64,000 nucleotides of DNA from Flavobacterium turcicum (GCF_011365745.1 NZ_JAAOBY010000009.1:102398-166397), one strand, 5' to 3'. Shown: positions 37,335-49,700, counted from the first letter of the stretch. The notes: generated by a model from the letters alone, not told the origin. Numbers and translations: made by a program.

Positions 37335-37801
37335 ATATAAAGTCAAAATTGTATGCAACTGCTTAATCAGTTCAAGCGAACAAAAATAGCAATTCATTGA
37401 CACAAAACAAGTTTCATTGGTACTATTAACAAAAAATTATAGGGAAAAAAATAAGAACAATTTCAAGCAAACTCCCCTCTAAAAGCTGTTAACAAAAGCC
37501 TATTTAAAACCTTGCGAAACAACTGCTAACTATTGTCAAGAATACAAGGATTGATTTTTAAAAAAATAAAATATTACTTACGTTGTTTATTGTAAGAAAT
37601 AAAGTTGTAAACACTATAACGTTTTCGTGATTCGCAAGAAAAAATAATAAACAGCATTTCGAATAATAAAAATATATTCGTAAAAAAATAAATTATTCAC
37701 AAAATTAAACACATTAAAATATACATATCATCAGCAAAAAGAAATTTAGCTAAATAAGTTGTAGAAAATTCCCTCTAATAAATTAACCAAACTATCAAAC
37801 C
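37335..37801. other. Upstream region of the amylase gene with a candidate operator
   Basis: No gene. An 18-bp interrupted palindrome CAC-N3-AACGTT-N3-GTG at 37612-37629 resembles LacI/MalR-type operators (central CG, symmetrical) and lies 170 bases before the amylase start. No clear promoter was seen. The rest is A/T-rich. Confidence 0.4.
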
Positions 37802-39238
37802 ATGAAAAAACCAATTTTTAAAATTTTTGCGCTGACCACCGCCTTAATGGCTTTGTATTCTTGTAGCAATGACGATGCGGCAAACACCCTTGAAACAGCA
37901 AAAGAATTCAAAACGATCAATGTAACAACACATGACGGTCGTCCATTTGATACCGGTAAAAAAACTAATCTTTCAAACGGTCGCTATGTAGCTAACCCTG
38001 GTGGAGGAGTCATGATGCAAGCCTTTTACTGGGATGTTCCTGCGGGAGGTACATGGTGGAATGTGGTGAATTCAAAAATTACTGCATGGTCAAACGCCGG
38101 TATTGGCGCAATCTGGCTACCTCCTGTATCGAAAGCACAAAACGGACCATTCTCCATGGGATATGACCCTACAGACTACTTCGATTTTGGTAATTTCAAT
38201 CAAAATGGAACCGTTGAAACTCGTTTTGGATCCAAAACCGAACTGGAAAGTTTAATTACAAAAGTACATACTGAAAACATGCAAGTGTATGCCGATATGG
38301 TCCTCAATCATAATAGTGGCGGACAATTAGAAAGCAATCCGTTTACAGGAACTCAAACCTATACTAATTTCACAGGAGTAGCCTCAGGTAAATTCAAGAG
38401 AACAAGTGCCGATTTTTACAAAAATGCCTATGGAAACAATGACGAGGGATCCTTTGGTGGATTTCCTGATCTTGCTCACGTAGTGCCTAATGTACAAGAT
38501 TGGTTATGGAAAAGAGCCGATGGAGTTGGGAAATTTTACAAAAATACGATGAAATTTGACGGATGGCGATTTGATTATGTCAAAGGCTTTGCTCCATGGG
38601 TAATTCGTGATTGGAATGCCAATGTAGGTGGATTTTCAGTAGGTGAACTTTGGGATTCCAATGTTGATTTGCTAAATAATTGGGCTAATAATGCCAACAG
38701 TTCTGTTTTTGATTTTGCTTGCTATTACAAAATGAATGACGCATTTGACAATAACAACCTGAACTTATTAAACGATGACATGATGTGGAAACGAAATCCA
38801 TATAAGGCGGTTACATTTGTTGCCAATCATGACACTGACGAAATTTGGAAAAAAGAATTGGCTTACGCCTACATTTTAACTCATGAAGGGTATCCAACTA
38901 TTTTTTACAGAGATTATGAAGAATGGCTGAACAAAACTAAAATGAACAATTTAATTTGGATTCACAATAACAAAGCCACAGGAAATACCTCCATTTTATA
39001 TACCGATACGGATGAATATATCGCTAGACGAAACGGATACAATGGGAACCCAGGATTAGTTGTTTACATCAATAATTCAAATACTTGGCAAGAACGATGG
39101 ATTCAAACCAATTGGACCAATGCTCAAATAAAAGATTTCACTGGGAATTCTGGTTGGTATCCTACTACACAAGCAGACAAATGGGTTAAAATACAATGCC
39201 CACCAAATGGCTATTCCATATGGTCTATCAATATGTAA
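37802..39238 (+). CDS. Secreted GH13 alpha-amylase, lipoprotein
   Basis: 478 residues. Lipobox LYSC (Cys21) anchors it to a membrane, probably the cell surface. The four GH13 regions are intact: I YADMVLNH (Asp165), II GWRFDYVKGF (nucleophile Asp258), III FSVGELWD (acid/base Glu282) and IV FVANHDTDE (Asp344). The GYDPTDYFDFG segment and domain order suggest a GH13_5-like endo-acting amylase. A C-terminal beta domain (about 395-478) follows. It hydrolyses internal alpha-1,4 bonds in starch or glycogen. Unusually, no susC/D or other starch-utilisation gene is next to it. It has its own terminator. Confidence 0.93.
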   Translation: MKKPIFKIFALTTALMALYSCSNDDAANTLETAKEFKTINVTTHDGRPFDTGKKTNLSNGRYVANPGGGVMMQAFYWDVPAGGTWWNVVNSKITAWSNAGIGAIWLPPVSKAQNGPFSMGYDPTDYFDFGNFNQNGTVETRFGSKTELESLITKVHTENMQVYADMVLNHNSGGQLESNPFTGTQTYTNFTGVASGKFKRTSADFYKNAYGNNDEGSFGGFPDLAHVVPNVQDWLWKRADGVGKFYKNTMKFDGWRFDYVKGFAPWVIRDWNANVGGFSVGELWDSNVDLLNNWANNANSSVFDFACYYKMNDAFDNNNLNLLNDDMMWKRNPYKAVTFVANHDTDEIWKKELAYAYILTHEGYPTIFYRDYEEWLNKTKMNNLIWIHNNKATGNTSILYTDTDEYIARRNGYNGNPGLVVYINNSNTWQERWIQTNWTNAQIKDFTGNSGWYPTTQADKWVKIQCPPNGYSIWSINM

Positions 39239-39242
39239 AATC

Positions 39243-39272
39243 AAAGGCTACCAAATACGGTGGCCTTTTTTT
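39243..39272 (+). terminator. Terminator after the amylase gene
   Basis: AAAGGCTACC (39243-39252) with GGTGGCCTTT (39259-39268), one G-T pair, then T run; it begins 4 bases after the stop codon. Confidence 0.88.
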
Positions 39273-39364
39273 ATACAGCATTACTAATAAACTCTAATTC
39301 AAACCGAAATACGATGCTGAAACCACTTTGACATTCTTGCTTTTAGAGAGTACATTTTTTTTAA

Positions 39365-39389
39365 TTGGCATTTATAAATAGTACTTTTG
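39365..39389 (+). promoter_or_regulatory. Possible promoter of prfC
   Basis: TACTTTTG (39382-39389) is a perfect -7 match 20 bases before the ATG. The nearest TTG (39365-39367) is only 14 bases away, shorter than usual, so the -33 element is doubtful. Confidence 0.45.
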
Positions 39390-39409
39390 CAACCTATTTA
39401 TATATACAC

Positions 39410-40999
39410 ATGGCTTTTTTAGAAGAAATACAACGCAGAAGAACTTTTGGAATTATATCGCATCCCGATGCCGGAAAAACAACACTTACAGAAAAGCTCC
39501 TCCTTTTTGGTGGTGCTATTCAAGAAGCAGGTGCTGTAAAAAACAATAAAATAAAAAAAGGAGCTACCAGTGACTTTATGGAAATTGAACGCCAAAGAGG
39601 TATCTCAGTTTCTACATCCGTTTTAGCTTTTAACTACCAAGATAAAAAAATTAACATCCTTGATACGCCTGGTCACAAGGATTTTGCCGAAGATACTTTT
39701 AGAACATTAACAGCCGTAGACAGCGTAATTGTAGTGATTGACGTTGCCAAAGGTGTCGAAGAACAAACAGAAAAATTAGTCGCTGTTTGTAGAATGCGAA
39801 AAATACCAATTATTGTTTTCATCAATAAATTAGACCGCGAAGGACAAGATGCTTTTGACTTGATGGACGAAGTAGAACAAAAATTAGGACTCGCTGTCAC
39901 TCCATTGAGTTTCCCTATAGGAATGGGTTACGATTTTCAAGGTATTTATAATTTATGGGAACAAAACATTAACTTATTTAGTGGTGACAGCCGCAAGAAT
40001 ATTGAGGAAACAATAGCTTTTTCAGATGTACAAAGTCCAGAGCTGGAAAAAATTATTGGACAAAAACCTGCTGATAAACTTCGTGAAGAACTAGAATTAA
40101 TTGACGAAGTGTATCCGAAATTTGATCGCCAAGACTATTTAGATGGGAAGTTGCAACCTGTGTTTTTTGGTTCGGCTTTAAATAATTTTGGGGTTCGTGA
40201 ATTATTGGATTGTTTTGTTCAAATAGCACCATCGCCTAGACCAAAAGACTCCGAAACGAGATTAGTGGATCCTGCTGAACAAAAAATGACTGGTTTTGTT
40301 TTTAAAATCCATGCCAATATGGATCCTAAGCACCGCGACCGTTTGGCTTTTATCAAAATTGTGTCTGGTACATTTGAAAGAAATAAACCGTATTATCACG
40401 TACGTCAAAAGAAGAATTTAAAGTTCTCAAGCCCGAATGCTTTCTTTGCAGAGAAAAAAGAAATTGTAGACATTTCCTATCCGGGAGATATTGTAGGTTT
40501 GCACGATACCGGAAACTTTAAAATTGGAGATACACTTACAGAAGGTGAAGTAATGAGTTTTAAAGGAATTCCGAGCTTTTCTCCAGAGCACTTTAGGTAT
40601 ATCAATAATGCAGATCCAATGAAAGCAAAGCAGTTGGATAAAGGAGTTGATCAGTTAATGGATGAAGGTGTGGCACAGCTTTTTACGCTTGAAATGAATA
40701 ACAGAAAAATAATTGGAACAGTTGGTGCTCTACAATACGAAGTAATTCAATACCGATTAGAGCATGAATATGGTGCAAAATGTACTTACGAAAATTTTCC
40801 AGTGCACAAGGCTTGTTGGGTAAAACCAAACGACTCTAAAAGTGATGAGTTTAAAGAATTCAGACGTATCAAACAAAAATTCTTGGCTCACGATAAATAC
40901 GGACAATTAGTATTCTTGGCCGATTCGGACTTTACAATTCAAATGACTCAAAGTAAATACCCTAATGTAAAACTATTCTTTACCTCAGAGTTTGAGTAA
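39410..40999 (+). CDS. prfC: Peptide chain release factor 3 (RF3 GTPase)
   Basis: 529 residues from the ATG at 39410, exactly the usual length; the frame is open further upstream but only the ATG gives the conserved FLEEIQRRRTFGIISHPDAG start. GTPase motifs: SHPDAGKTT (G1), DTPGHKDF (G3), NKLDR (G4). The domain II and C-terminal blocks (FFGSALNNFGVRELLD, GAKCTYENFPVHKACW) match RF3. It removes RF1/RF2 from the ribosome after termination. It overlaps no neighbour and ends at a bidirectional terminator. Confidence 0.96.
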   Translation: MAFLEEIQRRRTFGIISHPDAGKTTLTEKLLLFGGAIQEAGAVKNNKIKKGATSDFMEIERQRGISVSTSVLAFNYQDKKINILDTPGHKDFAEDTFRTLTAVDSVIVVIDVAKGVEEQTEKLVAVCRMRKIPIIVFINKLDREGQDAFDLMDEVEQKLGLAVTPLSFPIGMGYDFQGIYNLWEQNINLFSGDSRKNIEETIAFSDVQSPELEKIIGQKPADKLREELELIDEVYPKFDRQDYLDGKLQPVFFGSALNNFGVRELLDCFVQIAPSPRPKDSETRLVDPAEQKMTGFVFKIHANMDPKHRDRLAFIKIVSGTFERNKPYYHVRQKKNLKFSSPNAFFAEKKEIVDISYPGDIVGLHDTGNFKIGDTLTEGEVMSFKGIPSFSPEHFRYINNADPMKAKQLDKGVDQLMDEGVAQLFTLEMNNRKIIGTVGALQYEVIQYRLEHEYGAKCTYENFPVHKACWVKPNDSKSDEFKEFRRIKQKFLAHDKYGQLVFLADSDFTIQMTQSKYPNVKLFFTSEFE

Positions 41000-41040
41000 A
41001 AATTAAAACTATTAACGTACCTTGCATTTGTAATGAAGAC

Positions 41041-41076
41041 AAAAAAAACGCTACTTTCTCAAGTAGCGTTTTTTTT
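41041..41076. terminator. Bidirectional terminator after prfC
   Basis: AAAACGCTACTT (41045-41056), loop TCTC, AAGTAGCGTTTT (41061-41072), with A and T tracts on both sides; it serves prfC and the convergent small gene. Confidence 0.9.
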
Positions 41077-41094
41077 GTCTTCTTAAATCAATTA

Positions 41095-41448
41095 TTAGGC
41101 AATCATACTTTCTAAACTAGAAGCTTTTTTTAAGAATGCTTTAATTAGCAATCTATTTGGAGCAGTACCAGAGGTAATAATTTGTTTTTTTGTTGTTGTC
41201 CCTTCTGGATTTATTGTTTTGTTAGGATCTTGTTTTGAACCCATAAACCACAAAACAAAATTCATAGAATTTGTAGTAGTAGTTGCAGAAACATTTTCTG
41301 TTTTAGTAGAAGTAACTTCTGTCTGATTCATTTCTGCCACCGTATTTGTAGTTTGACCAAATGAAGAAGAAGATACCAAAGTAAAAGCAAGCACCATCAA
41401 GGTGTTTAGTATAAATTTGTTGCTTACTTTAAAAGAAAAATGATTCAT
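41095..41448 (-). CDS. Small secreted protein, unknown
   Basis: 117 residues from the ATG at 41448, chosen because it gives a clean signal peptide (LNTLMVLAFTLVSSSSFGQ). The mature part has a Thr/Ser/Asn-rich stretch, then a conserved-looking C-terminal block: NFVLWFMGSKQDPNK, PNRLLIKAFLKKAS. I have the impression of a short Flavobacterium family with this tail, but know no function. It is monocistronic and convergent with prfC. Confidence 0.7.
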   Translation of the reverse strand: MNHFSFKVSNKFILNTLMVLAFTLVSSSSFGQTTNTVAEMNQTEVTSTKTENVSATTTTNSMNFVLWFMGSKQDPNKTINPEGTTTKKQIITSGTAPNRLLIKAFLKKASSLESMIA

Positions 41449-41711
41449 ATTACTTTCTAATTTTATGCGGATAGTCGTTTTTTCTCTATCTCGAGCACGA
41501 AAGTATAACATTAGTATATTGTCCAAAAATATTCTCGACAAAGCGCTATAAAACTCGTTCAAAGTACAAATTGAGTATATTAAGCACTGTTAAACTGGAT
41601 CTTAACAAAAATCAAGGATAATTATAACAAGGAAGTCCGACAGTAAAAAATTAATAGAAACTTTAGATCTACGAGACAAAAAAGCCGTTTCGGGTATTTA
41701 AAATAGTGCAT

Positions 41712-41744
41712 AAAAAAAAGGCTCCAGAAAAACTGGAGCCTTTT
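41712..41744 (-). terminator. Terminator of the rpoC-DUF3467 operon
   Basis: AAAAGGCTCCAG (41716-41727) and CTGGAGCCTTTT (41733-41744), a 12-bp stem, A run on the plus strand giving the U tract on the minus strand; it lies 10 bases after the DUF3467 stop. Confidence 0.92.
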
Positions 41745-41754
41745 GAACTATTAT

Positions 41755-42060
41755 TTATGCCTGGCCAGCAGGGCCAAAATTTAAAGGAATTGGAGCTTGA
41801 TCGGTATCTTTGATCTCGCCATGAGCGCTTTCAAATCTATGAATATTTTCTCCAATCGCTTTCAATAATCTTTTAGCATGCTGCGGAGTCAAAACAATTC
41901 TTGACTTCACCTTTGCTTTAGGTATACCTGGCATGATGCTTACAAAGTCTAGAACAAACTCAGACGAAGAGTGATTTATTATTGCTAAGTTAGAATAAAT
42001 TCCTTCAGCAGTAATTTCATCCAATTCGATATTAATTTGATCTTGTGGTTGATCTTTCAT
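41755..42060 (-). CDS. DUF3467 protein
   Basis: 101 residues: INIELDEITAEGIYSNLAII, then SEFVLDFVSIMPGIPKAKV and SRIVLTPQHAKRLLKAI. This small beta-sandwich-like family is found next to rpoC across Bacteroidetes. Its function is unknown. It is the last gene of the rpoBC operon, 82 bases after rpoC, with a large stem-loop in that gap. Confidence 0.92.
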   Translation of the reverse strand: MKDQPQDQINIELDEITAEGIYSNLAIINHSSSEFVLDFVSIMPGIPKAKVKSRIVLTPQHAKRLLKAIGENIHRFESAHGEIKDTDQAPIPLNFGPAGQA

Positions 42061-42070
42061 ATTTTTAGTA

Positions 42071-42139
42071 TTTAGTGGTTAGTTAAATAGTCCTCAGTGA
42101 TTAAACTTTATGAAAAATCACTAAGGACTAGGCACTAAA
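42071..42139 (-). promoter_or_regulatory. Nested stem-loop between rpoC and the DUF3467 gene
   Basis: Inner arms 42088-42102 and 42116-42130 (15 bp, one mismatch) with a 13-base loop, and outer arms TTTAGTG (42071-42077) and CACTAAA (42133-42139). There is no U tract right after it, so it is more likely a processing or mRNA-stability element than a terminator. Confidence 0.65.
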
Positions 42140-42142
42140 ACC

Positions 42143-45100
42143 TTAATAGATGTACTCCTCTTTGTTAGCCATCATATCATTGTAATCGTCTTTTGAACCT
42201 ACAATTGTGTGATCGTACTCTCTCATACCTGTACCGGCTGGGATTCTATGACCTACAATTACATTTTCTTTCAATCCTTCTAAGTAATCAATTTTACCTG
42301 CAACTGCAGCTTCATTTAATACTTTAGTAGTTTCCTGGAACGATGCCGCAGAGATAAATGATTTAGTTTGAAGCGAAGCTCTTGTAATACCCTGTAATAC
42401 TGGAGTTGCTGTTGCAGTTACCACATCACGAGCTACTACTAGATTTTTATCTGTACGTTTCAATAAAGAGTTTTCGTCACGCAACTCACGAGGCGTAATG
42501 ATTTGTCCTTCTTTTAATACAGCTGAATCTCCAGCATCCTCTACCACTTTCATACCGTATAATTTATCGTTTTGAACGATGAAATCTTTAGTATGAATCA
42601 ATTGATCTTCTAAGAATAAAGTATCACCTGGATCTTGTACTCTTACTTTGCGCATCATTTGACGAATAACAACCTCGAAGTGTTTGTCGTTAATTTTTAC
42701 ACCTTGTAATCGGTATACCTCTTGGATTTCATTTACCAAGTACTGTTGAACAGCAGCTGGACCTTGAATTCTTAAAATATCATCTGGAGTAATTGCTCCG
42801 TCAGACAATGGCACACCTGCTCTTACGAAGTCATTTTCTTGAACAAGAATTTGACTTGATAATTTAACTAGGTATTTACGAACATCTCCAAATTTAGATT
42901 CGATAACAATTTCGCGGTTACCTCTTTTGATTTTTCCAAAAGAAACAACACCATCAATTTCAGAAACTACAGCTGGGTTAGATGGATTACGAGCTTCTAA
43001 CAACTCTGTAATTCTTGGTAAACCTCCGGTAATATCTCCTGATTTAGAAGAACGACGAGGGATTTTTACCAAAACTTTACCTGCTTTAATTTTCTCACCA
43101 TTTTCAACCATCAAGTGGGCTCCAACTGGTAAGTTGTATGAACGAATCAATTCACCATCTTTACCGTAAACTAATAAAGTTGGAATTAATTTTTTAGCTC
43201 TTGATTCAGAAATTACTTTTTCTTGGAAACCAGTTTGCTCATCGATTTCAACCATGAACGATTGTCCTTGCTCTAAATCTTCGTAAGCAATTTTACCAGT
43301 AAACTCAGAAACAATAACCCCGTTATATGGATCCCATTTACAGATCACTTCTCCTTTTGCAACAGATTGACCATCTGCAACAAAAATACTAGAACCGTAA
43401 GGAATGTTATTGGTACTTAATAAAATACCTGTTCTTTCGTCAATTAATTTCAATTCAGTAGAACGAGAAACAACGATATCTACCGAGTTTCCTTCGCTAT
43501 CTTCACCTTTAACAGTTTTAAGATCTTCGATTTCAAGCTTACCTGCAAACTTAGTTACAATGCTTGATTCTTCAGAAATACCACCCGCAACCCCTCCAAC
43601 GTGGAAAGTACGTAATGTCAACTGTGTACCTGGCTCACCAATAGACTGTGCTGCAATTACACCAACAGCTTCACCTCTTTGAGTCATTTTACCAGTTGCT
43701 AGGTTACGACCGTAGCACTTAGCACAAATTCCTTTTAGAGCCTCACATGTTAATGGAGAACGAACTTCAACTTTCTCTATTGGAGAAGCGTCGATCGCTT
43801 TCATAATTACTTCAGTAATTTGCTCACCTGAACGAACTAGTACTTCGCTTGTCAAAGGATTAATTAAATCTTGTAACACTACACGTCCTAAGATTCTCTC
43901 TCCTAATGATTCTACGATCTCTTCGTTCTTTTTCAATGCTGAAACTTCAACACCTCTTAATGTACCACAATCATCGATATTTACAATTACATCTTGTGAA
44001 ACGTCATGTAATCTACGAGTCAAGTATCCAGCATCAGCTGTTTTAAGAGCGGTATCCGCAAGACCTTTACGAGCACCGTGAGTAGAGATAAAGTACTCAA
44101 GGATCGAAAGACCTTCTTTAAAGTTAGAAAGAATTGGGTTTTCAATAATTTCACCACCACCAGCAGTAGATTTTTTAGGCTTAGCCATCAAACCACGCAT
44201 ACCAGTTAACTGACGAATTTGTTCCTTAGAACCCCTCGCTCCAGAGTCAAGCATCATGTACACAGAGTTAAATCCTTGTTGATCCTCTCTAATGTTTTTC
44301 ATTGCTAACTCTGTTAATTGCGCATTAGCAGAAGTCCAAACATCAATAACTTGGTTGTAACGCTCGTTATTAGTAATAAGACCCATGTTATAGTTAGCAG
44401 AGATACCTTGAACTTGCTCTCTTGCATCAGCAATTAACTTAGGTTTTTGGTCTGGAATTCTAATATCACCTAATGAGAATGACAATCCACCTTTGAAGGC
44501 GAATTTATACCCCATATCTTTCATGTTATCCAAGAAAGCAGCAGTAGTAGGTACATCTGTACAGCTAAGTACGTGCCCAATAATATCTCTTAAGTTTTTC
44601 TTTGTCAATACGTCATTGATATAACCAGCTGCTTCAGGAACAACTTCGTTAAACAATACACGTCCAGCAGTAGTTTGAATGATTTGGTAAACTAATTCAC
44701 CAGCCTCATTGAAATCTTTTGCTCTAATTCTAACACGAGCATTCAATTCTACTCTTCCTTCATTCAAAGCGATATTCACTTCTTCTGCAGAATAGAAAGT
44801 AATTCCTTCTCCTAAAATTTTCAATTCAGGAGTTGACAAACGTTCTTTGGTCATATAATATAGACCCAAGACCATATCCTGAGATGGTACAGTGATTGGA
44901 GCACCATTTGCAGGGTTCAAAATGTTGTGCGAACCTAACATTAACAACTGAGCTTCTAAGATAGCCTCTGGTCCTAATGGTAAGTGTACCGCCATTTGAT
45001 CCCCATCAAAATCCGCGTTAAATGCCGTACAAACTAAAGGGTGCAATTGGATTGCTTTTCCTTCAATTAATTTCGGTTGGAACGCTTGGATACCAAGACG

Positions 45101-46456
45101 GTGCAAAGTAGGAGCACGGTTTAATAAGATTGGGTGACCTTTGATTACATTTTCAAGGATATCCCAAACAACTGGCTCTTTTTTATCAATTATTTTTTTA
45201 GCAGATTTAACTGTTTTTACAATTCCCCTTTCGATTAATTTACGAATCACAAAAGGTTTGTACAATTCAGCTGCCATATCCTTAGGAATACCGCACTCTG
45301 ATAATTTTAATTCTGGTCCAACAACAATTACCGAACGAGCAGAATAATCCACACGTTTACCCAATAAGTTTTGACGGAAACGACCTTGCTTACCTTTCAA
45401 AGAGTCAGAAAGTGATTTCAATGGTCTGTTTGATTCAGTTTTAACAGCAGATGCTTTACGCGTGTTGTCAAATAATGAATCTACAGATTCTTGCAACATA
45501 CGTTTCTCGTTTCTCAAGATAACTTCTGGAGCTTTGATCTCCATTAATCTTTTCAAACGGTTGTTACGGATGATTACACGACGGTATAAATCATTTAAAT
45601 CTGAAGTTGCAAAACGACCTCCATCAAGTGGTACAAGCGGACGCAATTCTGGTGGAATAACTGGAACCACTTTCATAATCATCCACTCAGGACGGTTTTC
45701 GCGGTTTAAGTTAGACTCACGGAAAGATTCAACTACTTGTAATCTTTTTAAAGCTTCAGTTTTACGTTGTTTAGATGTTTCATTGTTAGCGCTGTGTCTT
45801 AATGAATATGATAATGCATCAAGATCAATTCTTGCTAACAAATCCATAATACACTCTGCTCCCATTTTGGCAACAAATTTATTAGGATCAAAATCATCTA
45901 AATATTGGTTGTCTGCAGGAAGTGTATCTAAAATATTCAAATACTCTTCTTCTGTCAAGAAATCCAATCTTTGTAATGATTCGCCATCAGCATTTTTAGC
46001 AATACCAGCTTGAATTACTACGTATCTTTCGTAGTAAATGATCATATCTAATTTCTTAGAAGGAAGACCAAGGATATAACCAATTTTGTTTGGCAAAGAA
46101 CGGAAATACCAAATATGAGCAATTGGCACCACAAGATTAATGTGACCTACTCTATCTCTACGTACTTTTTTCTCTGTAACTTCAACACCACAACGGTCGC
46201 AAATGATACCTTTGTAACGAATTCTTTTGTATTTTCCACACGCACATTCGAAATCCTTTACAGGTCCGAAAATACGCTCGCAAAAAAGACCATCACGCTC
46301 TGGTTTGTGCGTTCTATAGTTGATCGTTTCCGGCTTTAATACTTCACCTCTTGACTCTTTTAAGATCGACTCTGGTGATGCTAATCCAATAGAAATTTTA
46401 TTAAACCTTTTAACTTGGTTTTTATCTTTATTGTTATTATTTCTGTTATTCATCAT
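42143..46456 (-). CDS. rpoC: DNA-directed RNA polymerase subunit beta-prime
   Basis: 1437 residues from the ATG at 46456 ([20 protein letters not shown]); the frame is open for 22 more codons but that part is not conserved. Catalytic Mg site [12 protein letters not shown]. The zinc site near the N-terminus has [13 protein letters not shown] and CDRCGVEV. The second zinc site in the C-terminal half reads [17 protein letters not shown]. It forms the catalytic centre of RNA polymerase with RpoB. It is 267 bases after rpoB, with a terminator-like hairpin close to the rpoB stop. Confidence 0.98.
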   Translation of the reverse strand: MMNNRNNNNKDKNQVKRFNKISIGLASPESILKESRGEVLKPETINYRTHKPERDGLFCERIFGPVKDFECACGKYKRIRYKGIICDRCGVEVTEKKVRRDRVGHINLVVPIAHIWYFRSLPNKIGYILGLPSKKLDMIIYYERYVVIQAGIAKNADGESLQRLDFLTEEEYLNILDTLPADNQYLDDFDPNKFVAKMGAECIMDLLARIDLDALSYSLRHSANNETSKQRKTEALKRLQVVESFRESNLNRENRPEWMIMKVVPVIPPELRPLVPLDGGRFATSDLNDLYRRVIIRNNRLKRLMEIKAPEVILRNEKRMLQESVDSLFDNTRKASAVKTESNRPLKSLSDSLKGKQGRFRQNLLGKRVDYSARSVIVVGPELKLSECGIPKDMAAELYKPFVIRKLIERGIVKTVKSAKKIIDKKEPVVWDILENVIKGHPILLNRAPTLHRLGIQAFQPKLIEGKAIQLHPLVCTAFNADFDGDQMAVHLPLGPEAILEAQLLMLGSHNILNPANGAPITVPSQDMVLGLYYMTKERLSTPELKILGEGITFYSAEEVNIALNEGRVELNARVRIRAKDFNEAGELVYQIIQTTAGRVLFNEVVPEAAGYINDVLTKKNLRDIIGHVLSCTDVPTTAAFLDNMKDMGYKFAFKGGLSFSLGDIRIPDQKPKLIADAREQVQGISANYNMGLITNNERYNQVIDVWTSANAQLTELAMKNIREDQQGFNSVYMMLDSGARGSKEQIRQLTGMRGLMAKPKKSTAGGGEIIENPILSNFKEGLSILEYFISTHGARKGLADTALKTADAGYLTRRLHDVSQDVIVNIDDCGTLRGVEVSALKKNEEIVESLGERILGRVVLQDLINPLTSEVLVRSGEQITEVIMKAIDASPIEKVEVRSPLTCEALKGICAKCYGRNLATGKMTQRGEAVGVIAAQSIGEPGTQLTLRTFHVGGVAGGISEESSIVTKFAGKLEIEDLKTVKGEDSEGNSVDIVVSRSTELKLIDERTGILLSTNNIPYGSSIFVADGQSVAKGEVICKWDPYNGVIVSEFTGKIAYEDLEQGQSFMVEIDEQTGFQEKVISESRAKKLIPTLLVYGKDGELIRSYNLPVGAHLMVENGEKIKAGKVLVKIPRRSSKSGDITGGLPRITELLEARNPSNPAVVSEIDGVVSFGKIKRGNREIVIESKFGDVRKYLVKLSSQILVQENDFVRAGVPLSDGAITPDDILRIQGPAAVQQYLVNEIQEVYRLQGVKINDKHFEVVIRQMMRKVRVQDPGDTLFLEDQLIHTKDFIVQNDKLYGMKVVEDAGDSAVLKEGQIITPRELRDENSLLKRTDKNLVVARDVVTATATPVLQGITRASLQTKSFISAASFQETTKVLNEAAVAGKIDYLEGLKENVIVGHRIPAGTGMREYDHTIVGSKDDYNDMMANKEEYIY

Positions 46457-46662
46457 AGTTTCTACTATTGATTTATCTGCAATTAAAAAATTGATTTTTG
46501 TGTTGGTCTCGGTCTTAAACATTTAGTTCAATCCTCAACAATAACACTACCACGAATTACTTCTCTAAACCTCAAGCCCTTGCTTGAAGTGCTAGTTATT
46601 AAACTCTAAAACTCAATAAAAAATCGGAACGGTTTACGGGTATAAATCTTGAAAACTAATTT

Positions 46663-46715
46663 AAAAAGTAATCAGTGTTCAGTATTCAACATACATTGAA
46701 CACTGACCACTTTTT
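46663..46715 (-). promoter_or_regulatory. Stem-loop between rpoB and rpoC
   Basis: Arms 46697-46715 and 46663-46681 form a 19-bp stem that is complete only as minus-strand RNA, where two positions become G-U pairs. The 3-prime arm ends in five U. It starts 9 bases after the rpoB stop, so it may act as a partial terminator or processing site that tunes RpoC supply. Confidence 0.65.
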
Positions 46716-46723
46716 ACTGAATA

Positions 46724-49700
46724 TTATTCTTCTAATCTGATATCTAAACCAAGACCTTTCAATTCATGCATCAATACATTGAATGATTCAGGTAATCCTG
46801 GCTCTGGCATAGATTCTCCTTTAACGATTGCCTCGTACGTTTTAGCTCTACCAATTACGTCATCTGATTTCACTGTCAAGATTTCACGAAGTGTACTAGA
46901 AGCTCCATAAGCCTCTAATGCCCAAACCTCCATCTCTCCAAAACGCTGACCTCCAAATTGTGCTTTACCTCCAAGTGGCTGCTGAGTGATTAAAGAGTAC
47001 GGTCCGATAGAACGTGCGTGCATCTTGTCATCAACCATGTGACCTAATTTCAACATGTAAATTACACCCACAGTTGCAGCTTGGTGGAAACGCTCTCCAG
47101 TACCACCATCATACAAATGCGTATGACCAAAACGAGGTACTCCAGCTTCATCTGTTAAAGCGTTGATTTCGTCTAAAGATGCTCCGTCAAAAATTGGTGT
47201 AGCAAATTTTCTACCCAAGTTCATACCAGCCCATCCTAATACCGTTTCATAAATCTGACCAATGTTCATACGAGAAGGTACCCCAAGTGGGTTCAACACG
47301 ATATCAACTGGTGTTCCATCTTCAAGGAAAGGCATATCTTCATGACGTACGATACGAGCAACAATACCTTTGTTACCGTGACGACCCGCCATCTTATCAC
47401 CCACTTTTAACTTACGTTTTTTAGCGATGTATACTTTTGCTAATTTCAAAATTCCTGCTGGTAATTCATCTCCAACAGTAATCGTGAATTTCTCTCTACG
47501 TAATGCACCTTGTAAGTCGTTCAACTTAATTTTATAGTTATGAATTAAATCATTAACCATTGTATTAGTAGCATCATCAGCTACCCATTGGCCTTTACTT
47601 AAGTGAGCAAAATCCTCTACTGCATAAAGCATTTTTTGAGTGTATTTTTTACCTTTTGGTAAAACTTCTTCACCCAAATCATTCATTACACCTTGAGATG
47701 TTTTTCCGTTAACGATCAAGAAAAGTTTTTCAACTAATTTGTCTTTCAATTCAACAAATTTCACTTCAAACTCCATTTCAAGTGCTCCTAAAGCATCCTT
47801 GTCTTGTGTACGTTTACGCTTATCTTTTACCGCTCTTGCGAACAATTTTTTATCTAAAACAACACCATGTAAAGAAGGAGAAGCTTTCAAAGAAGCATCT
47901 TTTACATCACCCGCTTTGTCACCAAAGATGGCACGTAATAATTTTTCCTCAGGAGTTGGATCTGATTCTCCTTTTGGAGTAATCTTTCCGATAAGAATAT
48001 CACCAGGTTTCACCTCGGCTCCAATTCTAATCATACCGTTTTCATCCAAGTCTTTTGTAGCCTCTTCAGAAACGTTAGGAATATCGTTCGTTAATTCTTC
48101 GTTACCCAATTTCGTATCTCTTACTTCTAATGAGTAATCATCTACGTGGATAGAAGTAAAGATGTCATCACGAACTACTTTCTCAGAAATTACAATCGCA
48201 TCCTCAAAGTTATAACCTTTCCATGGCATAAACGCCACTTTCAAGTTACGACCTAATGCTAATTCTCCATTTTGAGTAGCATATCCTTCAGATAAAACTT
48301 GACCTGGAACAACTCTATCACCTTTTCTTACGATAGGTTTCAAGTTAATACTTGTTCCTTGGTTGGTTTTTCTAAACTTAATTAAGTTGTATGTTTTTTC
48401 ATCTGGCTCAAAACTTACCATTCTTTCTTCTTCAGAACGATCATATTTGATAGTGATGATGTTTGCGTCAACATACTCAATAACTCCATGACCTTCAGCA
48501 TTAATCAATACTCTAGAATCAGAAGCTACTTGACGCTCTAAACCGGTACCTACAATTGGAGCTTCAGGGCGTATCAAAGGTACGGCCTGACGCATCATGT
48601 TCGATCCCATCAAGGCTCTGTTCGCATCATCATGCTCCAAGAAAGGAATCAAAGATGCAGAAATAGAAGCAATTTGGTTTGGAGCAACGTCAGTATAATC
48701 AACATTTGATGGGTCAATAACAGGGAAATCACCTTCTTGACGCGCAATTACGTCTTCGGCAGTAATCTTTCCAGAATTGTCCATTTGAATGTTAGCTTGT
48801 GCAATTAACATTCCTTCCTCTTCCTCGGCACTAAGGTAAACTGGAGTAGATTCTAAATCTACAACACCATTAGTTACTTTACGGTAAGGAGTTTCGATGA
48901 ATCCCATTCCATTTACTTTAGCATAAACACCAAGTGAAGAAATCAATCCAATGTTTGGTCCCTCAGGAGTTTCGATCGGACATAAACGCCCGTAGTGGGT
49001 ATAGTGAACGTCACGAACCTCAAATCCTGCTCTTTCTCTTGAAAGTCCACCAGGTCCAAGTGCAGATAATCTTCGCTTGTGCGTGATTTCAGCCAATGGA
49101 TTGGTTTGGTCCATAAATTGAGACAATTGGTTGGTACCAAAGAATGAATTAATTACAGAAGATAATGTTTTAGCATTGATCAAATCAATAGGTGTAAACA
49201 CCTCATTATCTCTCACGTTCATTCTTTCGCGAATTGTTCTTGCCATACGAGCAAGACCAACACCAAATTGTTGAGAAAGTTGTTCACCAACTGTTCTTAC
49301 TCTTCGGTTAGATAAGTGATCAATATCGTCAATCTCCGCTTTAGAGTTGATTAATTCAATCAAATATTTCACGATAGTTATGATATCCTCTTTGGTCAAG
49401 ACTTGCTTTTCCATCGGGGTATCTAAACCTAACTTTTTATTAATTCTGTAACGACCTACTTCACCTAAGTTATAACGTTGATCAGAGAAAAATAATTTAT
49501 CAATGATACCACGTGCTGTTTCTTCATCAGGCGGTTCTGCGTTACGCAATTGTCTATAGATATGCTCAACAGCCTCTTTCTCAGAGTTTGTTGGATCCTT
49601 TTGCAATGTATTATGAATGATAGCATAATCACCTTGATTAGCATCTTCTTTATGCAACAAGATAGACTTAACGTTAGAATCAATGATTTCTTCCACATTA

